This document shows positions 18,031-26,958 of a stretch of DNA of 64,000 nucleotides, piece after piece (positions within the stretch are counted from its first letter, which is position 1; each line of letters begins with the position of its first letter). Location of the stretch: positions 62,001-126,000 of the forward strand of contig NZ_JABEMC010000004.1 of the NCBI RefSeq assembly GCF_013004595.1. Direction: 5' to 3'. Source of the DNA: Brevibacterium luteolum (GTDB lineage: Bacteria; Actinomycetota; Actinomycetes; Actinomycetales; Brevibacteriaceae). The notes beneath the pieces were generated by a model, which saw only the letters and a list, made by a program, of their open reading frames with translations, had not been told where the DNA came from and did no database searches. The position numbers were made by a program, and so were the translations under genes.

Positions 18031-18060
18031 TCAGCGGTGTTCTCGCGTGCGGATTCTCAT
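18031..18060 (-). other. Possible 9-codon leaderless leader ORF before phoH
   Basis: ATG at 18058-18060 opens MRIRTREHR followed by TGA. A TAGAGT box lies five bases upstream (18066-18071), so the phoH mRNA would begin at or next to this ATG and be translated without a leader. It is Arg-rich (4 of 9). It may be a translated leader peptide or simply a chance ATG at the 5' end. Confidence 0.3.
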
Positions 18061-18065
18061 GGGCA

Positions 18066-18071
18066 ACTCTA
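18066..18071 (-). promoter_or_regulatory. -10 box of the phoH-ybeY-corC-era transcript
   Basis: TAGAGT on the minus strand in the 93-base gap between rsmE and phoH. It predicts a start near 18060 and a leader of about 55 bases before the proposed CTG start of phoH. Confidence 0.4.
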
Positions 18072-18098
18072 GCGCGTCGGTGCCCGGCCCGCCTGGGC

Positions 18099-18866
18099 TC
18101 ACCAGCGGCTGAGGGCGGCCTGGCACAGTCCGAGGGCGACCGGCCCGGCTGTCGAGGCGCGCAGCACGCTGGCACCGAGCAGGGCTGTCTGCGCACCGGC
18201 CGCGGTGAGTGCGGCGATCTCAGCCTCGGAGATCCCGCCTTCGGGACCGACGACGAGCACGAGCCGCTCGATGCCGCCCGGTGCGGCCGTCAGGCTGTCG
18301 GCCAGCTCGCGCAGCTGTGCGGTGAGCGGCTGGCTGGCGGTCTCGTGCAGCACGAAGACCGCATCGGCATCCGTGAACGTGTCAGCCAGTCCGGTGCCGC
18401 GGGCGAGTTCGCTGATGGCAGGCACGAACGCGCGGCGGGACTGTTCGGCGGCCGCCACCGAGGTGTGGCGCCACTTGGCGATCGACTTGCCGGCTTTGGC
18501 TGCCGGCCACTTGACGATCGAGCGCTGCGCCTCCCATGGGACGACGGCGTCGACGCCGACCTCGACGGCCGCTTCGACGGCGGCGAGGTCGCGGCCGGAC
18601 TTCGCCAGGGCCTGCACGAGCACGAGCTGCGGGTTGGCCAGTGGATCGACCTGGACGGCCGTGACGGCGATGCGCAGGTCATTGCGTTCAGCGGTCGTGA
18701 TAGTGCCGGTGATGCGCAGGCCGGCGCCGTCGCTGAGCTGCAGCTCCTCGCCCGCCTGCATCCGGCGGACGGTGACGACGTGATGAGCCACCGCCGCAGG
18801 TGCGATGACCTCACCGTGCTCGCCGGGGTGGGTGATGTCCGGGTCGATGAAGACCGGCAGGGTCAT
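18099..18866 (-). CDS. rsmE: 16S rRNA (uracil1498-N3)-methyltransferase RsmE
   Basis: SPOUT-class methyltransferase that modifies U1498 of 16S rRNA with S-adenosylmethionine. The knotted C-terminal domain shows [17 protein letters not shown] and [16 protein letters not shown], the SAM-binding loops; the N-terminal PUA-like domain holds [20 protein letters not shown]. Length 255. The ATG overlaps the dnaJ stop by 4 bases, the conserved dnaJ-rsmE pairing. Confidence 0.95.
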   Translation of the reverse strand: MTLPVFIDPDITHPGEHGEVIAPAAVAHHVVTVRRMQAGEELQLSDGAGLRITGTITTAERNDLRIAVTAVQVDPLANPQLVLVQALAKSGRDLAAVEAAVEVGVDAVVPWEAQRSIVKWPAAKAGKSIAKWRHTSVAAAEQSRRAFVPAISELARGTGLADTFTDADAVFVLHETASQPLTAQLRELADSLTAAPGGIERLVLVVGPEGGISEAEIAALTAAGAQTALLGASVLRASTAGPVALGLCQAALSRW

Positions 18867-19981
18867 CGCCCGGCGAACCTCTCGCGGAACCGGCGGAAGG
18901 CGCTGCGCTCATCGGCCTTGCCGACGGTGGCCTCCGGCTGGGTCTCATCGCGCAGCCGGGCGAGCTCTTCGAGCAGCTCGGTCTGCTTGGCGTCGAGCTT
19001 CTTCGGGGTGGCGACGTTGATCGTGACGATGAGGTCGCCGCGGCTCTGGTGGCGCAGCCGCTTGGCACCGAGGCCGGCGAGCTTCTGGGTTGTGCCCGAC
19101 TGGGTGCCGGCGGGGATCTCGATGTCCTGGGCACCGTCGAAGGTGTCGAGCTTGACCGTCGCGCCGAGGGCGGCGGCGGTCATCGGCACCTCGATGGTGC
19201 AGCGCAGGTTGTCGCCGTCGCGTTCGAAGGAGGCGTGCTCTGCGACGGTGACCTCGATGAACAGGTCTCCGGGAGGCCCCCCGCCGGGTCCGACCTCGCC
19301 GCGGCCGGCGAGCTGGATGCGGGTGCCGGTCGACACGCCGGCTGGGATCCGGAAGCTCAGGGTGCGTTCGACGCGCACGCGTCCGTCGCCGTGGCAGGAG
19401 GTGCACGGGTCGGTGATGCGGGTGCCGTAGCCGCCGCAGTTGTTGCAGGTCTGGTTGGTGACCATCTGCCCGAGCAGGGTGCGGGTCATCTGCTGGACCG
19501 AGCCGGTGCCGTGGCACAGTGAGCAGGTCTCGACCGAGGTGCCGGGCCGGGTGCCGTCTCCCTGGCAGGTCTCGCACACCTCGGCGGTGGCGATGTCGAT
19601 CTCCTCGGTGCCGCCGAAGGCTGCGGTCTCCAAGTCGATCTCGATGCCGATGAGCGCATCCTTGCCGCGGCGCTTGCGCGAGGCCGGCTGCTGGGGCGAT
19701 CCGCCCATGCCGCCGCCGAAGAACGTCTCGAACAGGTCGGAGAACCCGCCGAAGTTCGCTCCGCCGAAGCCCTGGCCGTATTCCGAGCCGCCCATGTCGT
19801 AGTTGCGGCGCTTCTCCGGGTCTGAGAGCACCTCGTAGGCGACCGCGACCTGCTTGAACTCGTCTTCCCGGCCGGGGTTGACGTCGGGGTGGAGTTCGCG
19901 CGCCAGCTTGCGGTAGGCCTTCTTGATGTCCGCCGTCGAGGCGTCCTTCGGCACGCCGAGGGTTTCATAGTGGTTGGTCAC
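18863..19981 (-). CDS. dnaJ: Chaperone protein DnaJ
   Basis: Type I Hsp40 co-chaperone that stimulates DnaK. The J-domain has the HPD motif ([12 protein letters not shown], about residues 28-39). A Gly/Phe-rich linker comes next, then four CxxCxGxG zinc repeats ([32 protein letters not shown]) and the C-terminal substrate-binding region. Length 372. Placed after hrcA, it is of the actinobacterial DnaJ2 type and expected to be under HrcA/CIRCE control through the hrcA transcript. Confidence 0.96.
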   Translation of the reverse strand: MTNHYETLGVPKDASTADIKKAYRKLARELHPDVNPGREDEFKQVAVAYEVLSDPEKRRNYDMGGSEYGQGFGGANFGGFSDLFETFFGGGMGGSPQQPASRKRRGKDALIGIEIDLETAAFGGTEEIDIATAEVCETCQGDGTRPGTSVETCSLCHGTGSVQQMTRTLLGQMVTNQTCNNCGGYGTRITDPCTSCHGDGRVRVERTLSFRIPAGVSTGTRIQLAGRGEVGPGGGPPGDLFIEVTVAEHASFERDGDNLRCTIEVPMTAAALGATVKLDTFDGAQDIEIPAGTQSGTTQKLAGLGAKRLRHQSRGDLIVTINVATPKKLDAKQTELLEELARLRDETQPEATVGKADERSAFRRFRERFAGR

Positions 19982-20044
19982 GTTCGTCCTTTGATCGATG
20001 AGGCGATTCGCGGATCGGTTGTCTGTTGCGGGCGTGTGGGCCGG

Positions 20045-21055
20045 TCAGTCGTTGAGAATGACCGAGACGTACTTCGCCACAGCTCGCACTGCGGCCATCG
20101 TCGTCGGATAGTCCATGCGGGTCGGGCCGAGCACCGCCAGGCTGGCCGCAGAATCCTGCGCCCCGTAGCTGGTGGCCACGACCGAGGTCGAGGAGAAGGA
20201 CTCGACGGTGTTCTCGCTGCCGATGCGCACGCTGACCTCGTCGGTCTCGGCTGCGATCGAGGTGAGCAGCTTGAGCAGCACGACCTGCTCCTCGAAGGCT
20301 TCGAGGAGTGGGCCGATGTGGGCGCCGAGCTCGCGGGCGGAGCGGGCGAGGTTGGCGGTGCCGGCCATGACGAGGCGGTCCTGGCGGCCGACCTGGCTGA
20401 GGTCGGCCAGGGCGGTGGCCACGGCGTGGGCGGCTCGCTGGTGCTCTGGTGGCACCTCGATGCGCTCACAGGCCTGCTTGACGGCGTCCATCGGCACGTT
20501 GTGCACGGCGGCGCTGATGCGGTCGCGGAGGCTGGCGACCTCCTCGTCGGTCAGTTCGCTGCCGGCGTCGATGAGGCGCTGTTCGACCTGCCCGGCGTCG
20601 CTGATGAGCACGACGAGCAGGCGGTGGCCGGCGATCGAGACGAGTTCGATGTGGCGCACCTTCGTCTGCCGGGCGATCGGGTACTGCACGACGGCGACCT
20701 GCTGGGTCAGTCCGGCCAGCAGCCGGACGGTGCGCTCGAGCATCTCGTCGATGTCGAGTGGCTCTTCGAGGATCCGGGCGATCGCCCGCTTCTCGGCTGC
20801 CGAGAGCGGCTTGACCTCGTCGATGCGATCGACGAAGCGCCGGTAGCCCTTGTCGGTGGGCACGCGCCCTGCCGAGGTGTGGGGCTGGGCGATGAGCCCT
20901 TCGCTTTCGAGCGCGGACATGTCGTTGCGGATGGTCGCTGAGGACACGCCGAGCTGGTGGCGTTCGACGAGCGCCTTCGAGCCGACCGGCTCGTTCGTGG
21001 CGACGTAGTCTTCGACGATGGCGCGCAGCACGCGCGTCCGGCGGTCATCGTTCAC
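20045..21055 (-). CDS. hrcA: Heat-inducible transcription repressor HrcA
   Basis: Repressor that binds CIRCE elements and is kept active by GroEL. The N-terminal winged helix contains LGVSSATIRNDMSALESEGL (about residues 35-54) and AGRVPTDKGYRRFVD. The rest is a GAF-like domain. Length 336. The start is a GTG with GAGGAGGAGGT upstream. A CIRCE site lies about 57 bases before the start, so the hrcA-dnaJ-rsmE transcript is probably autoregulated. Confidence 0.96.
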   Translation of the reverse strand: MNDDRRTRVLRAIVEDYVATNEPVGSKALVERHQLGVSSATIRNDMSALESEGLIAQPHTSAGRVPTDKGYRRFVDRIDEVKPLSAAEKRAIARILEEPLDIDEMLERTVRLLAGLTQQVAVVQYPIARQTKVRHIELVSIAGHRLLVVLISDAGQVEQRLIDAGSELTDEEVASLRDRISAAVHNVPMDAVKQACERIEVPPEHQRAAHAVATALADLSQVGRQDRLVMAGTANLARSARELGAHIGPLLEAFEEQVVLLKLLTSIAAETDEVSVRIGSENTVESFSSTSVVATSYGAQDSAASLAVLGPTRMDYPTTMAAVRAVAKYVSVILND

Positions 21056-21111
21056 GTGGCCTCGACCTCCTCCTCACTCGTGTCCGGCCCGCATGCCCGC
21101 ACGCACGCGGG

Positions 21112-21138
21112 CTGGCACTCAGTCAATGCGAGTGCCAA
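21112..21138. promoter_or_regulatory. CIRCE operator (HrcA binding site)
   Basis: TGGCACTC (21113-21120), nine bases, then GAGTGCCA (21130-21137) is the CIRCE inverted repeat, with G-C replacing one A-T pair of the consensus. It lies between hrcA (minus) and the DUF3097 gene (plus), nearer hrcA. It almost certainly controls hrcA-dnaJ. Confidence 0.9.
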
Positions 21139-21196
21139 TCAAGTGTACGCCTCGCCGATGGTCTGCCCAAACAGGGCCACACCGGGTGGGCGCAAT

Positions 21197-21202
21197 TACC
21201 CT
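21197..21202 (+). promoter_or_regulatory. -10 box of a leaderless gene (DUF3097)
   Basis: TACCCT is exactly six bases before the GTG at 21209, indicating a leaderless transcript and fixing the start. Confidence 0.5.
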
Positions 21203-21208
21203 TGTCGT

Positions 21209-22087
21209 GTGACTTTCTACGATCCCTACGGAGCCGATGTGCTCGCCGGCTCCTCCCCGCGCGCCCACCGCCGTCCCCGCTCAGCTGAGGTGCCCGCCCA
21301 GCGCGGCCTCGTCGTCGAGGACGTCGAGACCGGGTATGTCGGGGCGATCACCGGGGTGGAGAAGACCTCTGCCGGCTGGGTCATGCGCTTGGAGGACCGC
21401 CACGGCCGCACCCGCCTCGCGCCCTTGGGACCGGGATACTGGGTCGACGGCAAACCGGTGACGATCACCCGCCCGCAGGCCAGCCGCCCGGCTGCCCCGG
21501 CGCGCACCGCCTCGGGATCGGTGGCCAGGACCGACCAGCGGGCACGGGTGGCCCGCGGCTCGCGCATCTGGGTGGAGGGCAAGCACGACGCTGAGCTGGT
21601 GGAGAAGATCTGGGGTGACGACCTGCGCGGCGAGGGCGTCGTCGTCGAACCGCTCGGCGGCCTCGACGTGCTGGCTGACAAGCTCGCCGAGTTCGGACCC
21701 GACCGGAAGCATCGCGTCGGGGTGCTCGCCGATCACCTCGTGGCCGGCACCAAGGAATCCCGCATCGCCGAGGCGGTGCTCGCCGATGAGCGCTTCGCCG
21801 GGGTCGTGCACATCATCGGCCACCCCTATATCGACATCTGGCAGGCGGTGAAGCCGGCCGTCGTCGGGATTCCGGTGTGGCCGCAGGTCCCGCGCGGGGA
21901 GGACTTCAAGGTCGGCACGCTGCGCCGGCTTGGCTGGCCGGCCCGCGATCAGCGCGATATCGCTCTGGGCTGGCAGCGGATTCTGCGCTCGGTGAGGACG
22001 ATCGCCGATGTCGAGCCGACGCTGTCGGGCCGGGTCGAGGAGCTCATCGACTTCGTCACCGTCGACCACCTCTACGGGCAGGTGTGA
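21209..22087 (+). CDS. DUF3097 family protein
   Basis: Actinobacterial protein of unknown function, 292 residues. The N terminus is VTFYDPYGADVL and a mainly beta region follows (to about residue 90). From about residue 108 a block starting RIWVEGKHDAELVEKIWGDD resembles the opening of a Toprim-like fold (a glutamate after a strand, then DxE-like residues); this resemblance is my inference. The start is fixed by a leaderless -10 box. It is divergent from hrcA and shares its upstream region. Confidence 0.85.
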   Translation: MTFYDPYGADVLAGSSPRAHRRPRSAEVPAQRGLVVEDVETGYVGAITGVEKTSAGWVMRLEDRHGRTRLAPLGPGYWVDGKPVTITRPQASRPAAPARTASGSVARTDQRARVARGSRIWVEGKHDAELVEKIWGDDLRGEGVVVEPLGGLDVLADKLAEFGPDRKHRVGVLADHLVAGTKESRIAEAVLADERFAGVVHIIGHPYIDIWQAVKPAVVGIPVWPQVPRGEDFKVGTLRRLGWPARDQRDIALGWQRILRSVRTIADVEPTLSGRVEELIDFVTVDHLYGQV

Positions 22088-22224
22088 GCGGCCACGGCAC
22101 CTGTGTCAGCCTGTTGCCGCATCCACGCGCCATTCCGATGTGCCAAGACTGCATCATCGCGCCGTGACGGCACGAGCGCACCTCGACTACCGTAGAGCGC
22201 AGAACACTCTCTGAAAGGACAGCC

Positions 22225-22863
22225 ATGAGCTCCGAATACAATCCCCAGGGCGGCTACGGCTCGCAGCCGGCCGGCCAGCCCGGCTACGGCTCGCAGCCCG
22301 GCGGCCATCCTGGTCCCGGTTCCCAGCCCGGCGGCTACCAGCAGCCTGGCGGCTACAGCGGACAGCCGGGCGCCTATGGTCAGCCGGGTCCTCAGCAGCA
22401 GCGCCCGACGGCCCCGAACGGCCAGCCGATCGGCGGTTCGACTCTGGCCGGTGTGCCGCTGAAAGGCCCTCACCCGGAAGGCGCGTACCAGCAGGGGTCG
22501 GCAGGCTACTGGCACGCCGATCCTGACGAACGGCAGATGGCGATGTGGAACGGCGTCGGCATCCTGCTGCTCGGCTGGCTCATGCCGCTCATCATCTTCG
22601 TCATCTACAAGGACCGCAGCGCTTTCGTCCGCGAGCACTCGCGGCAGATGCTCAACACCAACATCTCCTACTCGCTGTACTTGATCGGTCTCGCCGTCGT
22701 CTTCGGCATCATCACGATCGTGACGCTGGGCTTCGGGGCGATCGTCTTCGTGCTGTATTTCGTCCCGGTGATCGCGCTGTACATCTTCGCGATCATATCT
22801 GCCGTGCGCGGCAACAACGGTGAGGGCTACCGTGCGCCGCTCACCATCGACATGGTCAAGTGA
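22225..22863 (+). CDS. DUF4870 domain membrane protein with Gly/Gln/Pro-rich N terminus
   Basis: The N-terminal 75 residues are repeats of GYGSQP and GGYQQPGG type, like those of the unrelated membrane protein at 9951-11042. The DUF4870 domain (about 105-205) has three or four hydrophobic helices and the conserved FVREHSRQMLNTNISY stretch. Ribosome site GAAAGGA precedes the ATG. A TACCGT/TAGAGC region 30-40 bases upstream is the likely -10. Function unknown. Confidence 0.82.
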   Translation: MSSEYNPQGGYGSQPAGQPGYGSQPGGHPGPGSQPGGYQQPGGYSGQPGAYGQPGPQQQRPTAPNGQPIGGSTLAGVPLKGPHPEGAYQQGSAGYWHADPDERQMAMWNGVGILLLGWLMPLIIFVIYKDRSAFVREHSRQMLNTNISYSLYLIGLAVVFGIITIVTLGFGAIVFVLYFVPVIALYIFAIISAVRGNNGEGYRAPLTIDMVK

Positions 22864-22882
22864 TCAGTACGAGCTCATGATT

Positions 22883-22917
22883 CTGTGAGGCCGGTCTCGT
22901 TGGGGCCGGCCTCACAG
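22883..22917. terminator. Bidirectional terminator between DUF4870 gene and hemW
   Basis: CTGTGAGGCCGG (22883-22894) and CCGGCCTCACAG (22906-22917) form a perfect 12-base stem with an 11-base loop between two converging genes. It overlaps the hemW stop codon. Confidence 0.8.
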
Positions 22918-24141
22918 CGTTTCGGTGATGCGGCGGACCATGAGATCACATAGCAGGCGGCCCTTGAGCGTCGGGCTGAAGATCCCGCGTTCGTAGGCGC
23001 TGGGCTCCAGCAGCCCGGCGCGTGCGAACTCGGCAGCCTCCGCCTGGCCGGCAGCCGGCAGGCTGTCGATCGGCAGGCCCTCGCGCAGCCGGGCGGTGAG
23101 CATGATCCGCTCCAGTTCCTGCACCTCGTCATCGAGGATCTCCCGGCCGATGACCGGGCTATGCCCGGCGCGCAGCCGGTCGGCCCAGGCACGCGGATGC
23201 TTGGCATTCCACATCCGCACCCCGCCGAGGTGGGAGTGGGCTCCGGGTCCGAATCCCCACCAGTCGTCGCCGTGCCAGTAGGCGAGGTTGTGCCGGCAGC
23301 GGGTGTCTGGACCGGTTGAGTAGTTGCTCACCTCGTACCACTGGTAGCCGGCGGCACCGAGCAGCTGGTCGGCGAGTTCGTACTTGTCAGCGGCATCGTC
23401 GTCAGAGGGCATCGGCAGCTGCCCGCGCCGTATCTGGCCAGCCATCTTCGTGCCGTCTTCGATGATGAGCGAGTAGGCCGAGACGTGATCAGGTGCGCAG
23501 GCGATCGCCTGTTCGAGGGAGACGTGCCAGTCATCGAGGCTCTCCCCCGGTGTGCCGTAGATGAGGTCGAGGCTGACCTGCAGGCCGGCTTCTTTCGCCC
23601 ATTCGACGACCTGCGGGATCCGCGCGGCGTCGTGCGTGCGGTCCAAGGTGGCCAGCACCTCGGGAACGGCCGACTGCATGCCAAGAGACACCCGCGTGAA
23701 TCCAGCCGCTGCCAGAGTCGCAAGGTAGTCCGGGCTCAGCGTGTCAGGGTTCGCCTCGGTCGTGATCTCCGCATCAGCGGCGAACCGGAAGCGCTCCTGC
23801 ACGTCTGTCAGCACCCCGGCCAGCACGTCTGCTGGCAGCAGGGTCGGGGTGCCGCCGCCGAAGAAGACCGTGGAGACCTCCCGGTCGGGAAAGCCCGCTC
23901 GGTCCATAGATGCCCGGACGAAGTCGAGCTCAGCGGCGAGCATCGGGCGGTAGTCGCTGCGCGAGGCGCCGGGTCCGAGCTCGTCGGCGGTGTAGGTGTT
24001 GAAGTCGCAGTACCCGCAGCGCACCCGGCAGTACGGGACGTGGATATAGAGGCTCAGGCCGCGCTCGGCGGCACCGACGACTGCGCTGGCCGGCAGGCTG
24101 CCGTCCAGCGGTGCCGGTTCGCCCGCAGGCTGGGCGGGCAT
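22912..24141 (-). CDS. hemW: Radical SAM haem chaperone HemW (coproporphyrinogen dehydrogenase-like)
   Basis: Radical SAM protein of the HemN family; HemW-type members bind haem and do not oxidise coproporphyrinogen. The 4Fe-4S motif is at C38, C42 and C45 (YCRVRCGYCDF). FFGGGTPTLL and the HemN C-terminal domain follow. It has no extra N-terminal Cys-rich region of true HemN. The ATG at 24139-24141 comes one base after the lepA stop; a start 18 codons upstream would overlap lepA. The lepA-hemW order is conserved in actinobacteria. Confidence 0.93.
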   Translation of the reverse strand: MPAQPAGEPAPLDGSLPASAVVGAAERGLSLYIHVPYCRVRCGYCDFNTYTADELGPGASRSDYRPMLAAELDFVRASMDRAGFPDREVSTVFFGGGTPTLLPADVLAGVLTDVQERFRFAADAEITTEANPDTLSPDYLATLAAAGFTRVSLGMQSAVPEVLATLDRTHDAARIPQVVEWAKEAGLQVSLDLIYGTPGESLDDWHVSLEQAIACAPDHVSAYSLIIEDGTKMAGQIRRGQLPMPSDDDAADKYELADQLLGAAGYQWYEVSNYSTGPDTRCRHNLAYWHGDDWWGFGPGAHSHLGGVRMWNAKHPRAWADRLRAGHSPVIGREILDDEVQELERIMLTARLREGLPIDSLPAAGQAEAAEFARAGLLEPSAYERGIFSPTLKGRLLCDLMVRRITETL

Positions 24142-24142
24142 A

Positions 24143-26005
24143 TCAGTTCTTCTTCGCCCCGTCGCCGTCGGAGGACAGTGCGGCGATGAAGGCATCCTGG
24201 GGCACCTCGACGGTGCCGACCATCTTCATGCGCTTCTTGCCTTCCTTCTGCTTCTCCAGCAGCTTGCGCTTACGGCTGATGTCACCGCCGTAGCACTTGG
24301 AGAGCACGTCCTTGCGGATCGCCCGGATCGTCTCACGGGCGATGATCCGCGAACCGATCGCGGCCTGGACGGGCACCTCGAACTGCTGGCGCGGGATGAG
24401 CTCCTTGAGCTTCGAGGCCATCTTCACGCCGTAGCTGTACGCCTCATCGCGGTGGACGATCGCCGAGAACGCATCGACGGTGTCGCCGTGCAGCAGGATG
24501 TCGACCTTGACGAGGTTGGCGGCCTGCTGGCCGTCGGGCTCGTAGTCGAGAGATGCATAGCCCTTGGTGCGGGACTTGAGCTGGTCGAAGAAGTCGAAGA
24601 CGATCTCGCCGAGGGGGATCCGGTAGCGCAGCTCGACGCGATCCTCGGACAGGTAGTCCATGCCGTTCATCTGCCCGCGCTTGGCCTGGCACAGCTCCAT
24701 GACCGGGCCGACGAAGTCGCTGGGGGTCAGCACGGTGGCGCGCACCATCGGCTCGTGCACTTCGGCGATCTTGCCCTCGGGGTACTCCGAGGGATTCGTC
24801 ACGGTGTGTTCGGAACCGTCTTCCATCCGCACCTCGTAGACGACCGACGGGGCGGTCGAGATGAGGTCGAGGTCGAATTCGCGTTCGAGGCGCTCGCGCA
24901 CGATCTCCAGGTGCAGCAGGCCGAGGAACCCGCAGCGGAACCCGAAGCCGAGTGCCGCGGAGGTCTCCGGTTCATAGGTGAGTGCGGCGTCGTTGAGCTT
25001 GAGCTTGTCGAGTGCCTCACGCAGATCCGGGTACTGGGATCCGTCGATCGGGAACAGCCCGGAGAACACCATCGGCTTGGGATCCTGGTAGCCGGCCAGC
25101 GGCTCGGTTGCGGCATTGTGGGCGGTGGTGACGGTGTCGCCGACGCGGGACTGCCGGACATCCTTGACGCCGGTGATGAGGTAGCCGACCTCGCCTGCCC
25201 GCAGGCCCTTCGACGGGTGCGGCTCCGGTGACGATACGCCGATCTCCAGGAGCTCGTGGGTGGCGTGGGTGGAGATCATCTCGATCTTGTCGCGCGGGCG
25301 CAGGCTGCCGTCGACGACGCGGACGTAGGTGACGACTCCGCGGTAGGTGTCGTAGACGGAGTCGAAGATCATCGCTCGGGCTGGGCCGTCCGGGTCGCCT
25401 TCCGGGGCGGGGATGTCGGTGATGATGCGGTCGAGGACCTCTTCGACGCCCTCGCCGGTCTTGCCGGAGACGAGCAGGCAGTCCTCGGGTTCGCAGCCGA
25501 TGAGCCCGGCGAGCTCGTCGGCGTACTTGTCCGGCTGGGCGGCCGGCAGGTCGATCTTGTTGAGCACCGGGATGATCGTGAGGTCGTTTTCCATCGCCAG
25601 GTACAGGTTCGCCAGGGTCTGGGCTTCGATGCCCTGGGCGGCGTCGACAAGCAGCAGTGCGCCTTCGCAGGCGGCCAGCGAGCGGGACACCTCGTAGGTG
25701 AAGTCGACGTGGCCCGGCGTGTCGATCATGTTGAGGGCGTAGGGTGCGCCGTCGACCTCCCACGGCATGCGCACGGCCTGGGATTTGATGGTGATGCCGC
25801 GTTCGCGTTCGATGTCCATCCGGTCGAGGTACTGGGCGCGCATATCGCGCGGCTGCACTACCCCGGTGATCTGGAGCATCCGGTCGGCCAGTGTCGATTT
25901 GCCGTGATCGATGTGGGCGATGATGCAGAAGTTGCGGATGAGCTCCTGCGGGGTCGCCGCTACCTGGATGCGTGCTGCGGCGTCATCACTGACCTGTGGT
26001 GCCAT
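24143..26005 (-). CDS. lepA: Elongation factor 4 (LepA)
   Basis: Translational GTPase that acts on stalled or back-translocating ribosomes. G1 is AHIDHGKST (residues 30-38), G3 is DTPGHVDF and G4 NKIDLP. The EF-G-like domains and the LepA-specific C-terminal domain ([20 protein letters not shown]) are complete. I use the ATG at 26003-26005 (620 residues, normal for LepA); the open frame runs 133 codons further but is not protein-like and faces the divergent hydrolase gene. Confidence 0.96.
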   Translation of the reverse strand: MAPQVSDDAAARIQVAATPQELIRNFCIIAHIDHGKSTLADRMLQITGVVQPRDMRAQYLDRMDIERERGITIKSQAVRMPWEVDGAPYALNMIDTPGHVDFTYEVSRSLAACEGALLLVDAAQGIEAQTLANLYLAMENDLTIIPVLNKIDLPAAQPDKYADELAGLIGCEPEDCLLVSGKTGEGVEEVLDRIITDIPAPEGDPDGPARAMIFDSVYDTYRGVVTYVRVVDGSLRPRDKIEMISTHATHELLEIGVSSPEPHPSKGLRAGEVGYLITGVKDVRQSRVGDTVTTAHNAATEPLAGYQDPKPMVFSGLFPIDGSQYPDLREALDKLKLNDAALTYEPETSAALGFGFRCGFLGLLHLEIVRERLEREFDLDLISTAPSVVYEVRMEDGSEHTVTNPSEYPEGKIAEVHEPMVRATVLTPSDFVGPVMELCQAKRGQMNGMDYLSEDRVELRYRIPLGEIVFDFFDQLKSRTKGYASLDYEPDGQQAANLVKVDILLHGDTVDAFSAIVHRDEAYSYGVKMASKLKELIPRQQFEVPVQAAIGSRIIARETIRAIRKDVLSKCYGGDISRKRKLLEKQKEGKKRMKMVGTVEVPQDAFIAALSSDGDGAKKN

Positions 26006-26101
26006 GAACGTCGACGTCCCTTTCGTATACGAGCGAACCTCTATTGTTCCATGACCGTGCGCCTGGCACCGAACTGGCATCAGGCGGTGGTGGCCGGTTC
26101 G

Positions 26102-26107
26102 TAGAAT
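26102..26107 (+). promoter_or_regulatory. -10 box of a leaderless gene (EEP hydrolase)
   Basis: TAGAAT is six bases before the ATG at 26114. Confidence 0.55.
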
Positions 26108-26113
26108 GAGGCC

Positions 26114-26908
26114 ATGCTTCTCCGTCCACGCGATGCTGACCAGCTTTCCGTCATGTCCTTCAACCTGCGCTATCCGGCCCTCGACGGGCAGCCGTGGCGC
26201 AGGCGACTGCCGCAGGCGGCAGCGGTCATCCGGCAGGAACGCCCGCACCTCATCGGCACCCAGGAGGGGATGCTGCGCCAGCTCACCGGGCTCATCGATG
26301 CGCTGCCGGATCACTACCAGTGGCTCGGTGAGGGTCGCGAAGGCGGGGATGCCGGCGAGTTCACCGCAGTAATCTACGATTCGCGCCGCCTGGAGATCAC
26401 CCACCAGGAGGTGTCATGGCTGTCCGAGCGTCCGCATGTGCCAGGTTCGAAGTCATGGGGTGCTCGTTATCCGCGCACGATGACCGTCGTGGATGCCGTC
26501 GACACCCGCACGCGCGCTCCGCTGCGGTTCATCAACGTGCACCTCGACCATCGGTCCGATCACGCCCAGGTCAACTCCGCAGCCCTCATCCTGGAGAAGA
26601 TTCGGGAAGCGGGAACCGAATCGGTGCTCATCGGTGACTTCAACGCCTATAAGGACCGGGCCGTCTACCGCACGCTCATGGATTCCGGGCTGCTGACCGA
26701 TGCGGTGGTCTCCTGCCCGTCGGAGACGTGCGAGATCAATACGTTCCACGGCTACCGAGGCCCGCGCCGCGACGGGCAGCACATGGACTGGATCCTGCAC
26801 ACGGCAGGTCTGCGCACCTGCGCAACCGGCGTCAACATCTTTGGCCGCGGTGTGCAGTACCCCTCCGATCATTTTCCGCTTCAGGCGCTGATCGAGCACT
26901 GCGGGTGA
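26114..26908 (+). CDS. Endonuclease/exonuclease/phosphatase family protein
   Basis: Metal-dependent hydrolase with the DNase I-like fold. Conserved blocks are in order: MSFNLRY (about 14-20), GTQEG (Glu ligand), [21 protein letters not shown] and the final YPSDHFPL with the catalytic Asp-His pair. Length 264, no signal peptide. The substrate may be nucleic acid, a sugar phosphate or a phospholipid; sequence alone does not decide. It is divergent from lepA and leaderless. Confidence 0.88.
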   Translation: MLLRPRDADQLSVMSFNLRYPALDGQPWRRRLPQAAAVIRQERPHLIGTQEGMLRQLTGLIDALPDHYQWLGEGREGGDAGEFTAVIYDSRRLEITHQEVSWLSERPHVPGSKSWGARYPRTMTVVDAVDTRTRAPLRFINVHLDHRSDHAQVNSAALILEKIREAGTESVLIGDFNAYKDRAVYRTLMDSGLLTDAVVSCPSETCEINTFHGYRGPRRDGQHMDWILHTAGLRTCATGVNIFGRGVQYPSDHFPLQALIEHCG

Positions 26909-26946
26909 AGTGCTGCAGCCCGCCTGTCGATGAGACACGAGTTCGC

Positions 26947-26952
26947 TAGGCT
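26947..26952 (+). promoter_or_regulatory. -10 box of a leaderless gene (PemK-like)
   Basis: TAGGCT is six bases before the ATG at 26959 and supports it over the in-frame GTG at 26953. Confidence 0.5.
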
Positions 26953-26958
26953 GTGAGC

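Noticed and set aside
17373..19430. 685-codon plus-strand open frame opposite phoH, rsmE and dnaJ
   Set aside because: Crosses three well-supported minus-strand genes and has no protein-family features.
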